Notes under the pieces: generated by a model
Database searches by the model: none
Seen by the model: the letters and a program-made list of their open reading frames with translations, nothing else
Told to the model about the DNA's origin: nothing
Origin: Rhabdophis nuchalis
Lineage: Eukaryota; Chordata; Lepidosauria; Squamata; Natricidae
DNA length: 64,000 nt
NCBI GenBank assembly: GCA_039707465.1
Contig: CM077643.1
Span: 317,631,919 to 317,695,918, forward strand
Direction of reading: 5' to 3'
Made by a program: the position numbers and the translations under genes
In this document: positions 10,710 to 20,590 of the stretch, piece by piece
Numbering within the stretch: the first letter of the stretch is position 1
Layout of the letters: each line of letters begins with the position of its first letter

Positions 10710-11050
10710 TGTTATGTCCTCGACCTGCGACTGGTCCCGACTTACGACCAGCCACAGGTCTTCCATGTCTGCCGGGAGTTGCCTCAGCAACAAGAAGTAA
10801 CAACCTGTCAAACCGCCAGTCGCGCCTGATTGGCTGAGACGCGACTGGCGGGAAACCCGGCTTGGCAGCGATCCTGATTGGCTCCCCGTTTGACAGCTCG
10901 CATATAAGTAGTTGTCAAACGTGGGAGCCCCTGTCTACCGCGCCCTTTTTGTTCTGTATATAGTTTTCTCCACCTGTTCTTTGCCTACAATAAACGGCAT
11001 GTGTTTTTGAGCAAACCTGGTCCGGACTCCCTCTTTCAGAGAATCTAACA
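10710..11050 (+). repeat. 3' LTR
   Basis: The same length as the 5' LTR, with 11 differences, all transitions. AATAAA is at 10989-10994. It is followed by the duplicated AAGCC. Confidence 0.95.
10989..10994 (+). terminator. Polyadenylation signal of the 3' LTR
   Basis: AATAAA followed within 15 bases by TGTGTTTTTG, a GU-rich downstream element. Reading is rightwards. Confidence 0.6.
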
Positions 11051-11866
11051 AAGCCGTTAAGGCCAATTTCTTCAACACCTACTTCAGTTCAATCTTTGTC
11101 ATCAGCAATGGTTTCTGCCCCTCATCTAGTCATACCATAACAAATTGCAACGATCTGCTACATATTGATTTTACAGTAGATAAAGTTAAAATGGCACTAC
11201 ACAACCTAAAGCCATTTCTAACTATTGGCCTTGATGGATTATGTGCCTACTTCTTCAAAAAACTTTCCAGTGCCCTAACTGAACCTCTAAGCACAATCTA
11301 TGAGGTATCTTTCAGAACCAGCTCCTTGTCAGACCTATGGTCATTAGCCATAGTCATACCTTTCTTCAAAGAAGGAGACCTTAGCCGTATGCCACCAGGC
11401 TCAAAATTTTGAGCTTGGACAACCTGGAACTAGACTGCCTACTGTCTAACCTAAGCATAGTATACAAAATTGTCTGCTACAATGTACCACCTATCAACAA
11501 CTACTTCAGCTTCGACCTCAATAATACTCGGGCAAACAATAGATACAAATTCAAGGGAAGCTGCTCCATACTGGATTGCGGAAATTATGACTTCAGCAAC
11601 AGAATGGTCAATGCCTGGAATGCTCTACCTGACTCTGTTGTAACATCCTCTAATCCTCACAGCTTCAACCTTAAACTGTCTACCGTGGGCCTCACCCGAT
11701 TCCTAAGAGGTCCATAAAGGGCATATATAAGCGTACCAGCGTGCCTTCCATCTCAGTCCTACTGTCCCCATTTATTTCTACTCATTTCCTTTGTTCATGT
11801 CCATGTTTATACTTACCTGTTATCTTGTACATGTTTGACAAACCAAATAAGATAAAAAAAAAAAAA
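11051..11866 (+). mobile_element. Jockey-type LINE, right part (RT fragment and 3' end)
   Basis: It continues the element at 5640-5942. It encodes KANFFNTYFSSIFV, then the RT finger region GLDGLCAYFFKKL and LWSLAIVIPFFKEGD, skips most of the RT by an internal deletion, and resumes with the C-terminal FSNRMVNAWNALPDSVV. The 3' UTR (CTTGTACATGTTTGACAAAC) ends in poly-A at about 11853. The subfamily is uncertain within the jockey group (CR1, L2 or Rex1-like). Confidence 0.8.
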
Positions 11867-11921
11867 TTTAAACTCAGAATCCCGAACTCAAAACTACATA
11901 AAAGCTTTCATTCAATTATAT

Positions 11922-12275
11922 CAGGTGTGTCAAACTCAATTTCATTGAGGACTGCATCAGGTATGTTATTGATCTCGGGGGGGGGGGGGTTAGGTGGGTG
12001 TGGCCAGTTTGACACCACTCCCCAAACTGCTGGCTTTTTCCTCTCTGCACTGGGTAAACCAGGCTGAAGCTATGCTGGCTTGATCTTTCCTCTTCACATT
12101 AGGTAAACTGGTGCAAAGCTATGTTGGCCTGGCCTCTCCTCTTCTCACTGGGTAGACTAGGTCAAAACCACGCTGGCCCAATTGTTCCTCTTCACTTTGG
12201 ATAGACCAGGATGGTCCTGCAGGCCAGATCCAGCCACATTGCGAACTGGACCCAGCCTTGAGTTTGACACCCATG
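11922..12275. mobile_element. Non-autonomous hAT-like element, copy 3, both ends present
   Basis: Left end CAGGTGTGTCAAACTCAA and right end TTGAGTTTGACACCCATG are inverted copies. The interior holds three or four degenerate repeats of the phrase CACTGGGTAGACCAGG. The 8-bp flanks are AT-rich and do not match cleanly. It lies in PLG intron 3. Confidence 0.75.
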
Positions 12276-12483
12276 ATATATAGAATGGGACCTTCAATTT
12301 TAATCAAGGGGACCATTTCCTGCTCTGTTGTAGCCTTCTATGCCCCTTAAAACTACGTCATGGAGTATCCCAGTCTCATGAAATAGTATTGGACTAAGCG
12401 GGGGGGGGGGTATGTGAGACAATGAAAAAGAGGGGGCATCCAACACCATTTTGTTGGCAGTCAGATATCACTGAACAAAACTA

Positions 12484-12881
12484 CAGATAGTCCTCAACTT
12501 ATGACCACAATGCATGTTGCTAAGTGAGAAATTTACTAAGTGAGAAATTTGTGAGAGATGAGTTTTGTCCCATTTTATGACTTTTCTTACCATTTTTGTT
12601 AAGTAAATCACTGCAGTTGTTACATTGGTGACACCGGTGTTAAGTAAATCTGGCTTCCCCATTAAATTTGCTGATCAGAAGGTCACAAAAAATGACCACA
12701 TGACCCTGGGACACTGCAGGCGTCACAAATATGAAGCACTTGTAAGCATTCAAATGTAAATCACATGACCATGGGGATGCTGCAAAAGTCATAAGTGTGA
12801 AAAATGGTAAGTCGTTGTTTTCAGTGCCATTTTAATTTCAAATGATCAGTAAATGAACTGTTGCAAGTTGAGGACTATCTG
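12484..12881 (+). mobile_element. Pogo/Tigger-like MITE, copy A
   Basis: About 0.4 kb, bounded by CAGATAGTCCTCAACTTA and its inverse TAAGT-like end GAGGACTATCTG, with TA on each side (12482-12483, 12882-12883). The TA duplication and CAG-starting terminus fit pogo/Tigger elements. That superfamily is inferred from termini only. The interior repeats GTTAAGT-type motifs. Used here as the forward reference orientation for the family. Confidence 0.8.
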
Positions 12882-12976
12882 TATATATGGATCAGTCACA
12901 AACCCCATCAACATGTTGCATTCACCCACTATGATCTTCTAATGTTTTCTGCATTTACCAAGTTATATGATTTACT

Positions 12977-13108
12977 GATTGGTGAATCTTACAGGGCTGC
13001 TGATTGGTAAATCTTACAGGGCTGCTGATTGGTGAATCTTACAGGGCTGCTGATTGGTAAATCTTACAGGGCAGCTGATTGGTAAATCTTACAGGGCTGC
13101 TGATTGGT
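12977..13108. repeat. 25-bp tandem repeat, about 5.3 copies
   Basis: The unit GATTGGTRAATCTTACAGGG plus CTGCT is repeated with very few differences. Each unit carries ATTGG, an inverted CCAAT box. It lies in PLG intron 3, about 240 bp downstream of exon 3 in transcript sense. Confidence 0.95.
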
Positions 13109-13349
13109 TTATATTTAGCTGGGCTTTGAAATAACTGCAGAAAAACAGTTTCTTCCTTCCTTCCATCATTTTACCATATCACAACCAATACCTTGAATTG
13201 AATCACCTTATAGTCTTTTTCTCCTACGGTCAAAATTCCCTTGACAAAAAGAAAACACCGCCTGCAAAATTTATAGTACCCAAACTTCATGAATCGTCAT
13301 GTCGACTAAGGAACTGCAAAAGGCATAATATCCCAAAGTATACACTTAC

Positions 13350-13456
13350 TTTGCTTTTCAAAGAGAATGGCCCCTGCTTTTCTGAACACCAGCACTGTTT
13401 TAGAATTGATGGGCAACGTAATGCATTGCTGCTTTTTGGCTGTAAATAGAAACGCC
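13350..13456 (-). CDS. PLG: PLG exon 3: C-terminal part of the PAN domain
   Basis: A 107-bp exon sits between the acceptor CTGCCCTTTCCACAG and the donor AAGCAAA/GTAAGTG. It encodes AFLFTAKKQQCITL and AGAILFEKQ, matching the plasminogen N-terminal PAN/apple domain (AFQYHSKEQQC and VVLFEKK in mammals). It carries one PAN cysteine. It starts by completing the Arg codon split with exon 2 and ends in phase 1, joining exon 4. The PAN domain holds plasminogen in its closed form by binding kringle 5. Intron 2 (13457-15159) is 1703 bp and contains two MITEs. Confidence 0.93.
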
Positions 13457-13490
13457 CTGTGGAAAGGGCAGAGAAGAGGAACACTTTCTT

Positions 13491-13605
13491 AGACTTAGAA
13501 TCACTTTATTGTCACTTTGAATGTACACTAGTCAGCATTTATTAAAATGAAAGTTCATTGCACACATCTGTCAAAGGGTCACAACCACCAATAAGCACTA
13601 CATAA
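13491..13605 (-). mobile_element. LINE 3' end, CR1-L3-like
   Basis: On the minus strand it ends GTGACAATAAAGTGATTCTA, the short-tailed 3' end layout seen in L3-type CR1 LINEs. Only about 115 bp is recognisable. It lies in PLG intron 2 beside the exon 3 acceptor. Confidence 0.45.
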
Positions 13606-14238
13606 ACATGACTGACTGATTGAATGACGAAATGAATGAATATTATGCATATACCCACATATATTATATGACACAGAGAAAACACAGTCTAGTTTGGATG
13701 TAAATGATGAGAAACTTTAAGTGTTGATCTGTATTTTATTTACAAGTATAGTTTGCCCAATTTGGAGGCACCTTCCAACTTACCATAAAATAATAGGAAC
13801 AAAATACATTAAAAGCAAAAGAAGGCGGACAATCATAAAACAACAGCATTAAACCAAATCTAGATCACATAAACTGAACCTTGTATAAAGAGCTAAGGGC
13901 TTCCATCTTCTTCTGTACCCCTTTATACCGTCACTGAATCTACTTGGAAGTCTAGATTTGGAGCGGAGGAAGAATTGCTAAAGAGCAAAAGATTCTCCTG
14001 TGATGGAGGAGATCGTTGGATCCAATCCTAATGCAGATTAAACGTCAATACTTCATGCATAATTCTGAGGATTCCTTTAATAATCTTATACAGCAAGAAT
14101 GTGGCACTTGAAAAAGAAGAGCCATATTTAAAAAGGCACGAGATTGCTGTTAGGTCAAACCATACAGTAACTGCATAGTGGTATCTGCTCCCAGAAACAA
14201 ATCATACTTCAGTACAAAAATCACAAGAGTCCTTAATG
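13606..14238. other. PLG intron 2 sequence, nothing recognised
   Basis: AT-rich with no coding potential or identified repeat. Confidence 0.5.
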
Positions 14239-14619
14239 CAGGTAGTCCTTGACTTACAACAGTTCGCTTAGTGATCCTTACAACAGCATTGGAAAAAAAT
14301 ACTTATGACCATTTTTTACACTATGACCGTTGCACCATCCCCATGGTCACACGATTTACACTTGGATGCTTGACAACCGATTCACATTTATGACAGTTGC
14401 AGTGACCTGGAATTATGTGAACACCTTCTGCAACCTTCTAACAAGCAAAGTAAACGGGGAAACCAGATTCACTGAACAGCCTTGTTACTAATTTAACAAC
14501 TGTAGTGATTCATTTAACAAATGTGGGGGGAAAAGTCATAAAATAGGACAAGACTCACTTAATAAATTTCTCACTTAAGAACATCAGTGTTGGTGTCAAT
14601 TGTGGTTGCAAGCTGTCTG
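14239..14619 (-). mobile_element. Pogo-like MITE, copy B
   Basis: It starts CAGGTAGTCCTTGACTTAC and ends GCTGTCTG before TA. It is in reverse orientation relative to copy A. It shares one TA (14620-14621) with copy C, so the two lie head to tail. Confidence 0.8.
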
Positions 14620-14621
14620 TA

Positions 14622-15001
14622 CAGGTACCCTCAATTTACAACCATTCATTGAGTGACCATTGAAAGATACACTGTGACACGACTGTTTTTCACACCTGAG
14701 ACCTTTGCAGCACACCCATGTTCAGGTGATCAAAATTTATCTGCTTGGCAACTGGCATGTACTTATGTCAGCTGCAGTGGCTCAGAGGCATGAGATCGTC
14801 TTTTGTGACTTTTTGATGAGCAAAGACAATGGGGATGACAGATTCACTGAACAACAGTGTTACTAACTTAACACCTGCAATGATTCACTTAACAACTATG
14901 GTAAGAAAGGTGATAAAATGGGGCAAAACTCACTTTACAACTATCTTGCTTAGCAGTGGAAAGTTTGGGCTCAACTTTGGTTGTAAGTCAAGGACTGCCT
15001 G
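14622..15001 (-). mobile_element. Pogo-like MITE, copy C
   Basis: It starts CAGGTACCCTCAATTTAC and ends TAAGTCAAGGACTGCCTG, followed by TA. It has the same orientation as copy B and is directly adjacent. It lies in PLG intron 2, 158 bp from exon 2. Confidence 0.8.
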
Positions 15002-15159
15002 TAGAGTTGTTGGAGTACATTGCACTGCATTGTATCAAGCTCTCTAAGTATTAGCTGAATTCTACCTTCATTGCTGTCATTCATCTCTAAGGAAGTCTTC
15101 AGATAACCAGCGACAATTTTTTGAGCAACTTTCATAAAATGCAAGAATCCTATGATTAC

Positions 15160-15295
15160 CTGCAGGTAAATGCTGTTTCAGTTTCACATTTGATAGCACA
15201 AGCTCCTTTAGTTAAAGTTCTATAGATGGTGGCTTCTTGACCCATGATCCAAGCACCATCTGTCCTTACATAATTGTCCAGAATATCTCCTTGAA
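15160..15295 (-). CDS. PLG: PLG exon 2: N-terminus of mature plasminogen and PAN domain
   Basis: A 136-bp exon follows the acceptor TTTTCCCTCTTCAAG and ends at TGCAG/GTAATC. In frame it reads GDILDNYVRTDGAW, GACAIKCETETAFTCR, aligning with the start of mature plasminogen (GEPLDDYVNTQGA, IEECAAKCEEDEEFTCR). Three PAN cysteines are here and the fourth is in exon 3. The exon starts with two bases of a split codon, as expected after the signal-peptide exon. I searched the minus strand upstream by eye for exon 1 and did not find a convincing ATG plus hydrophobic run plus donor. Confidence 0.93.
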
Positions 15296-15426
15296 CTTGA
15301 AGAGGGAAAAAAGTGAGAAGACTTTAGAACGTAAAAACATCAAAGACATACTTTTCATGCAGGGAAGAATGTATACCAGAATCTAAAGTCTGCAGATTGC
15401 CTGAATGTGTAAGAATTACTAGGTAG

Positions 15427-15508
15427 AGGCAGATGTAGGGTCTCCTGCTTGGGCAGGGGGTTGGACTAGATGTTCTGCAAGGTCCCTTCCAACTTTGTTA
15501 ATCTCTTA
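15427..15508 (+). mobile_element. CR1 LINE 3' end
   Basis: GGGTCTCCTGCTTGGGCAGG, GGGTTGGACTAGATG and GGTCCCTTCCAACT are the classic CR1 3' UTR phrases. It is strongly truncated. Confidence 0.75.
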
Positions 15509-16027
15509 ACACTTGGGAAAAACTTCAATTATTCCAGTGGCGGGTGGGAAAGACATTTCACCCAAAGTTATTGTATGGTGGTCTGAGTGAGAGGGTGACA
15601 TTCCTGGAACTGCAATCGTGGCCCCAGAACTTGAATAACTGGCCAGCAGATGAAAGTTTGATTCCTCTGAGCAAGGGATGATAAACCTGCAAATGGAATG
15701 ATAATTCCTAGATTTCTTATTAGAAAGAGAGAGTAGGGCTACAGCGAATGGAATGATTAGAGCAAAGGCCAATCCTGAGATTCTGCACCGTTTTTCTGCA
15801 GTACTTGATAGGGAATCCTTCTAAACAGCTCTGCTGGTTTTATAAGTGTCTCTATTGAGAGAAATTCATCATCAGGGAAGCACTGAGTTAGATACAAGTA
15901 ATTGCCTCGGGTACCAAATAAGGGTATGTATATTTGCAAGAGAAATAATGCCAACACACCCTTTCTTGTTTGTGTAGATTTTGTTTAACTTGCCTTTACT
16001 ATTTTTATAAATAACTCAAGGTGGTGA
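15509..16027. other. Sequence upstream of PLG exon 2, nothing certain
   Basis: This is either intron 1 or the 5' flank of PLG. A hydrophobic minus-strand frame at about 15700-15772 begins only at a TTG and lacks a usable donor, so it was not called as the signal-peptide exon. Confidence 0.4.
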
Positions 16028-16135
16028 ACATACTAATACTTCTCTCTCGTTTTATTTCCCCTTACAACAACCCTGGGAGATGAGTTGGCCTGAACTCTCA
16101 GTGTCCTAGCATGATGCATTAACCATTAAGCCAAA
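16028..16135 (-). mobile_element. tRNA-derived SINE fragment
   Basis: On the minus strand it reads CCAATTTGGCTTAATGGTTA, a tRNA-like head, and later CTCCCAGGGTTGTTGTAAGG. The middle is deleted. The copy near 60.4 kb is the same family. Confidence 0.55.
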
Positions 16136-16512
16136 TTGGATTTCAGGCCAAGAGATAAAATGGGGAAAAGACAGCACACCATCTTTTTCAAGGCAGTGCC
16201 TCAGAGTTCATTGCTAACTTTTTGTCCCAAGTGCATTTTCATAAATTTATCCATGGGAAAAGTAGAGATTGTGAGATTTTGAGTCCCAGAATCCTGTTGT
16301 TTATTTCACAGTTAATGATACTTTGCAAAATCAAGTCCTTTCTTCGCTGGCTTGCTTTGTTTATGTTTCCAATAAACCTTTTGCAATGGCAAACTGTCGA
16401 GGCAAACAAAAGGTCACCTTTGGGAAATTATTATTTGTTTTGTTTCTTCCTTTCCTTTCTGGTTGAGCTCAGAGTGGCATGAATAATATGCCTTAGGCAT
16501 TTTCTATTTAAG

Positions 16513-16939
16513 CAGGATGGCAAAGATGGCACGTGGAACCCTCTCTGCGGGCATGTAAGTCATTGCCCAGCTGAGCTCCACCATGCGTGTATGGGTGCCT
16601 CCTGCCAGCAGGCTGATTTTCGTATCTCTGCCACGCATGCGGGAGACATGTGTGCATGCGCAGGGGTGGGTTGAGGGGTCATGCACACATGCATGAGAGG
16701 CAGGGAGGGGCGGTAGGTACAGCACCTGCCTGCTGCTCATTTTTGCTCCCAGGAGACTTCAGGGAGGCTCAATAGGCCCAAAACAGGGCGCAGGGGGGTC
16801 ACACATGCATGTGCAGGGGTTTTTGCATGCATGTACAGGGGGACACGGTGTGCAGAGGGCTGTCGCATGCACTTTGTATTATGGGTGTGGGCACACACAT
16901 GCTTTCGGTGTGCGAGGACAAAAAGGTTAGCCATCACTG
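16513..16939. mobile_element. Non-autonomous hAT-like element (GATGGCTAACC family)
   Basis: The right end, read inward on the minus strand, is CAGTGATGGCTAACCTTTTT. The left end is CAGGATGGCAAAGATGGCAC. The interior alternates CATGCATGTG and CACACATGC motifs and is CpG/TpG rich. An 8-bp duplication could not be confirmed. Confidence 0.6.
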
Positions 16940-17314
16940 GCCTAGGTCTTAATAAGCTTAGAAGAGCAAAACTCTTGTTTATCTTCAGCTCATCTCCAGC
17001 CTCCCTCCAAAATACTCTATTCCTGCTTCTAATGGACTTCAGCATCTGACACTGGGGTGAGTTGGTGATTGGAAGCTACTGATACAGGAGAGAAAAAAGC
17101 CTAAGTGACAGAAACCTTTCTCCTTCTGGAATATCTAACAATATGCTAAATAAAGTCAAAACACAACTAGGGTATGTTGAAAATTATTCTATAGAAGTTT
17201 TATCTTCTTTCTGGTGTAGGATGAAGAACGGCTCTAATGGCCTTTAAGATGGCTGCTGAATTACTGAATTACACATGCTCCTGCGGTCAGCTTTGTTGCA
17301 TTCAGAAACATTTA

Positions 17315-17841
17315 CCGTAATTTTCAGACCATAGGACGCACCAAAATATAAGATGCAGCAAGATATCAAAGGGAAAAACAAGAAAAAAAGTTTTTGGCCT
17401 CTGCACATCCGTTTTTTTGCTCTCTTTAGTCCCTAGGAGCACTGTGCAGTCCTTCTGTCCCAAGTCTTCTCCGTGCCACTATTTCTGGTCTTCCAAACCC
17501 CTCAGGAGTGCTGTTTTTGCTCTTTCAATCCCCCAGGAGCACTCTGCAGGTCTCCCAATTCTCTTTACCCCTATTTTTGCCGAAAACGGATGGCCTCCCA
17601 AACCCTCTGCGTGCCCGGTTTTTGTGAAAAACAGGCACATTTTTTGGCTTCCAAAATCCCTCCAGAGTGCCATTTTTGCTCTCCCTAGCTCCAGGAGCAC
17701 TCTGCAGGCCTTCCAACTCTCTTGCCCCCTGTTTTTGCTGAAAATGGATGTGCAGGAGGCCAAAAATGTATAACCTGCACCAACATTTCCACCCTCTTTT
17801 ATGGGGGGAGGAAAGTGCTTCTTATACTCTGGAAAGTATGG
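17315..17841. mobile_element. TA-flanked inverted-repeat DNA element, copy b
   Basis: Ends CCGTAATTTTCAGACCATAG and the inverse ACTCTGGAAAGTATGG, flanked by TA. The interior is a set of degenerate repeats around CCAGGAGCACTCTGCAGG with T-rich spacers. Confidence 0.7.
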
Positions 17842-18875
17842 TAATTCCCTTTTAAGAAAGTATGCATCTAGATTCTAGCTGGAAAACTTACCTAGAACTT
17901 GTTTGCAATATGAAAGGTATTTAGCCTGAGCCTCTTCTGCAATAATTTGTGATGTTTTCTGACAAAAGATGGAGTTGTCCCACCACTAATTAAATCTAGC
18001 TCTGTAACCTGCCTGCCCAGTAACATTATTTTTAAACGACCCAGAGATGTCTAGAGGAAAAGAAGAGGGATATAATTCAATAAATATTAATAGAAGAAGC
18101 AATGTCATATATGATATTGATGTTTCATACCCAATATGCTTTATATGAGTAGTTCCTAGAATATTGAATATTACATAGCATACAGGACACAATTTGCAAA
18201 ATGTTAGGTACAGAAACTCTCACATCACATTTTACAAAAAATTATTCAGCCCGTTTCTCTTAGCATTATTAGTTCCTGGGACTAAAACATTCAGAAAAAT
18301 CAGATCTCATTGTAATGTAAGGTTTTAGAAACAGAAATGTCATTATTTAGTATTTGATATATAAAGTTAGTAACATCAAGTATTTATCCAATATGTGCCC
18401 ATTCAAACTTCCAAGGTTAAGTCCAACACTCCTTAAATATGATATTTCTGAGATTTCTATTATCTCAATTCTTCTGAAAAGCAGCAAAAAAGAAGCATAC
18501 CTGTGTAGAGAAAGAAAACTAATCCAAATAAATATTTGCAGCACTCCATTTTGGGACAGTCAAGTTGTGTGCTGAAAGCTTTGTCTGTCTGCAGACAAAG
18601 TTTTATTGACTTAGTTTTATTAGACAAGCCTGGAGCAAAGGAGATTAATCAAATTGGGTTAAATATTCTCTCAGTACTTTGGGCCTTTCTTCTCTGGTCA
18701 AAATGTTCAAACATTACCTTGAATTCATTATCTTACATAATAACATTTAAATGTTTGTATTGATGAAACAGAAAGGTAGAAGACCTCTCTTTAGATTTTT
18801 TTTTATTTTGAAATTTTCCTTTCCTTAATCACACATGAAGTATCATTAAGAAATATAGGTGATCAGACAAAAGAG
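17842..18875. other. Intergenic, nothing recognised
   Basis: AT-rich. It contains one 67-bp splice-flanked open stretch on the minus strand (17892-17958), discussed as a finding but not called as a gene. Confidence 0.4.
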
Positions 18876-18988
18876 GGATAGGATAGGATAAGGATAAGGA
18901 TAAGATAAGGATAAGGATAAGGATAAGGATAAGGATAGGATAGGATAGGATAGGATAGGATAGGATAGGATAGGATAGGATAGGATAA
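18876..18988. repeat. (GGATA)n / (GGATAA)n microsatellite
   Basis: The array switches from GGATA to GGATAA (with one GATAA slip) and back to GGATA, about 20 units in all. Confidence 0.95.
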
Positions 18989-19867
18989 GACATGGTTGGG
19001 TAGAGTAAGGGTAGGACAGAACAGCGGAGGGGAGGAATAGATTTTTAATGAGTTGTTTAGCTAAATTTATATACAGTTTCTTGCAACCTTGTTAAAGATA
19101 TGACACTGATGGGAAATCTGAACTCAGGCTGATTTCTAGCTATTATAGGATGTATTGTTGGTTGTGTACATCTGATGTTATGCACTAGATTTAGCTTTTG
19201 GATACATAAACAACAACTCTCTTAGTGTGGCACAACCCAATTCAACATATGGCAGCAAATGAGTAAATGTTACTTCAAGGGGAAATGGTTGGAAATCTAC
19301 TAGGGAAAACCTTTCAAGTGACAGAGCTTTAAAATATTAACTTTGGCTCCATTTATGCATATGTGTTTCTTGCTCCAGGTATATTCAAGCCAATTGTCAT
19401 CTGGTGAAACCTAAGGAAGGAATCAAGTTCATGCAATTCCTAGTACAGAAAAGATTAGATCATGATTGTTAGCTATTGTTGAAATTCCCCCTTTAAGAAA
19501 CCATATGTCTTCTCATAGAATCTTTTCAGCTAAACATATATATAACCTTTCTTAACAATCAAAACTGGATTTTCAATCCCCAGTGTAATCCTGAACATTC
19601 CATTTGAGAGAGGTTCCCTGAGGATGGGCTCCAGCATGAGTTCAAAGCTCAGAAGACTAAACTTCTGGTCCAAGGGACCGACCTAGATTGGATCATGCAA
19701 CATTATCCTGGGATATGTATATTTGCCTTCATTCATAATCCTGCACTCTCTAAGTATAAGATTTTCTCTAAATGGGTTTCTCTAAAGTTTTATAGATAAC
19801 TGGGAAAGGATTAATCTTGGTAGAGCAGAAGAGACTAGAATACTTAACAGCATATTCAGGGTACAGA
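18989..19867. other. Intergenic, nothing recognised
   Basis: Single-copy looking AT-rich sequence without coding potential. Confidence 0.4.
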
Positions 19868-20091
19868 ATAACAGAGTTGCAAGAGACTTTGGAGATCTAA
19901 TCCAACCCCCTGCTCAAGCAGGCAATCCTATACCATTTCAGACAAATCTCTTGTTAACAATGTCCAATGATGGAGCAATCACCACTTCTGGAGGCAAGTT
20001 GTTCCACTAATTGTTCTAATTCTCAGGAAATTTCTCCTTAGTTCTAGGTTGCTTCTCTCCTTTATTAGTTTCTACCCATTGCTTCTTTTCC
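19868..20091 (-). mobile_element. CR1 LINE, outer element, 3' side
   Basis: Reverse-oriented CR1 sequence (plus-strand phrases CCAACCCCCTGCTCAAGCAG and AATTTCTCCTTAGTTCTAGG). It continues at 20333-20590 beyond an inserted second CR1. Confidence 0.85.
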
Positions 20092-20252
20092 AGTGGAACA
20101 GCTTGCCTCCAGAAGTTGTGAATGCCCCAACCCTGGAAGTCTTTAAGAAGATGTTGGATAGCCATTTGTCTGAACTGGTATAAGGTTCTTGCCTATGCAG
20201 GGGGTTGGACTAGAAGACCTACAAGGCCCCTTCCAACTCTGCTGTTGTTGTT

Positions 20253-20332
<80 letters not shown>
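20092..20332 (+). mobile_element. CR1 LINE 3' end nested in a second CR1, with (ATT)n tail
   Basis: It starts within the ORF2 C-terminus (WNSLPPEVV-like, here TGGAACAGCTTGCCTCCAGA), then GAAGTCTTTAAGAAGATG, and the 3' UTR GGGGGTTGGACTAGAAGACC. The tail is an (ATT)n array from 20255 to 20332. Removing it rejoins the outer CR1 (GCTTCTT to GTCCTATCTTCAG). Long open frames across the ATT array are artefacts. Confidence 0.85.
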
Positions 20333-20590
20333 GTCCTATCTTCAGATGCTTTGGAAAATAGGTTGACTCCCTCTTCTTTGTGGCAACCCCTGAGATATTG
20401 GAACACTGCTTTCATGTCTCCCCTAGTCCTTCTTTTCATTAAACTAGACATACCCAATTCCTGCAACCGTTCCTCATATGTTTTAGCCTCCAGTCCCCTA
20501 ATCATCTTTGTTGCTAGCTTCTTTCTAAGACCTCTTTGCATGCTATCTTTTTTAATTAACAACACATCAATTTTCATCTCAAGTCTGGAA
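20333..20590 (-). mobile_element. CR1 LINE, outer element, ORF2 C-terminus
   Basis: The minus-strand frame reads KMIRGLEAKTYEERLQELGM and RRTRGDMKAVFQYLRG, then GVNLFSKASEDRT, the conserved CR1 ORF2 C-terminal segment. The upstream part is lost. Confidence 0.85.

Larger units (their letters stand above)
5943..11050 (+). mobile_element. Complete Ty3/gypsy (Mag-like) LTR retrotransposon, 5108 bp
   Basis: Two 341-bp LTRs (TGTTATG...TCTAACA) flank primer-binding site, gag-pol and polypurine tract. A 5-bp duplication AAGCC lies at 5938-5942 and 11051-11055. The order protease, reverse transcriptase, RNase H, integrase, with no env, is that of Metaviridae-type retrotransposons. The reverse transcriptase style (LKARRLPFALKP, YFDDVL) suggests the Mag lineage, a motif-based inference. 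LTRs differ at 11 of 341 sites by my reading, all transitions. Several frame breaks mean it cannot make its own integrase. It is in PLG intron 3, antisense to PLG, and its GC content is much higher than the host sequence. Confidence 0.95.

Noticed and set aside
15506..15772. Hydrophobic minus-strand frame considered as the PLG signal peptide exon
   Set aside because: It begins with TTG rather than ATG, and no donor follows in the needed phase.
20122..20577. Long open frames on both strands
   Set aside because: They run through the (ATT)n array. The only real coding remnants are the CR1 pieces annotated separately.
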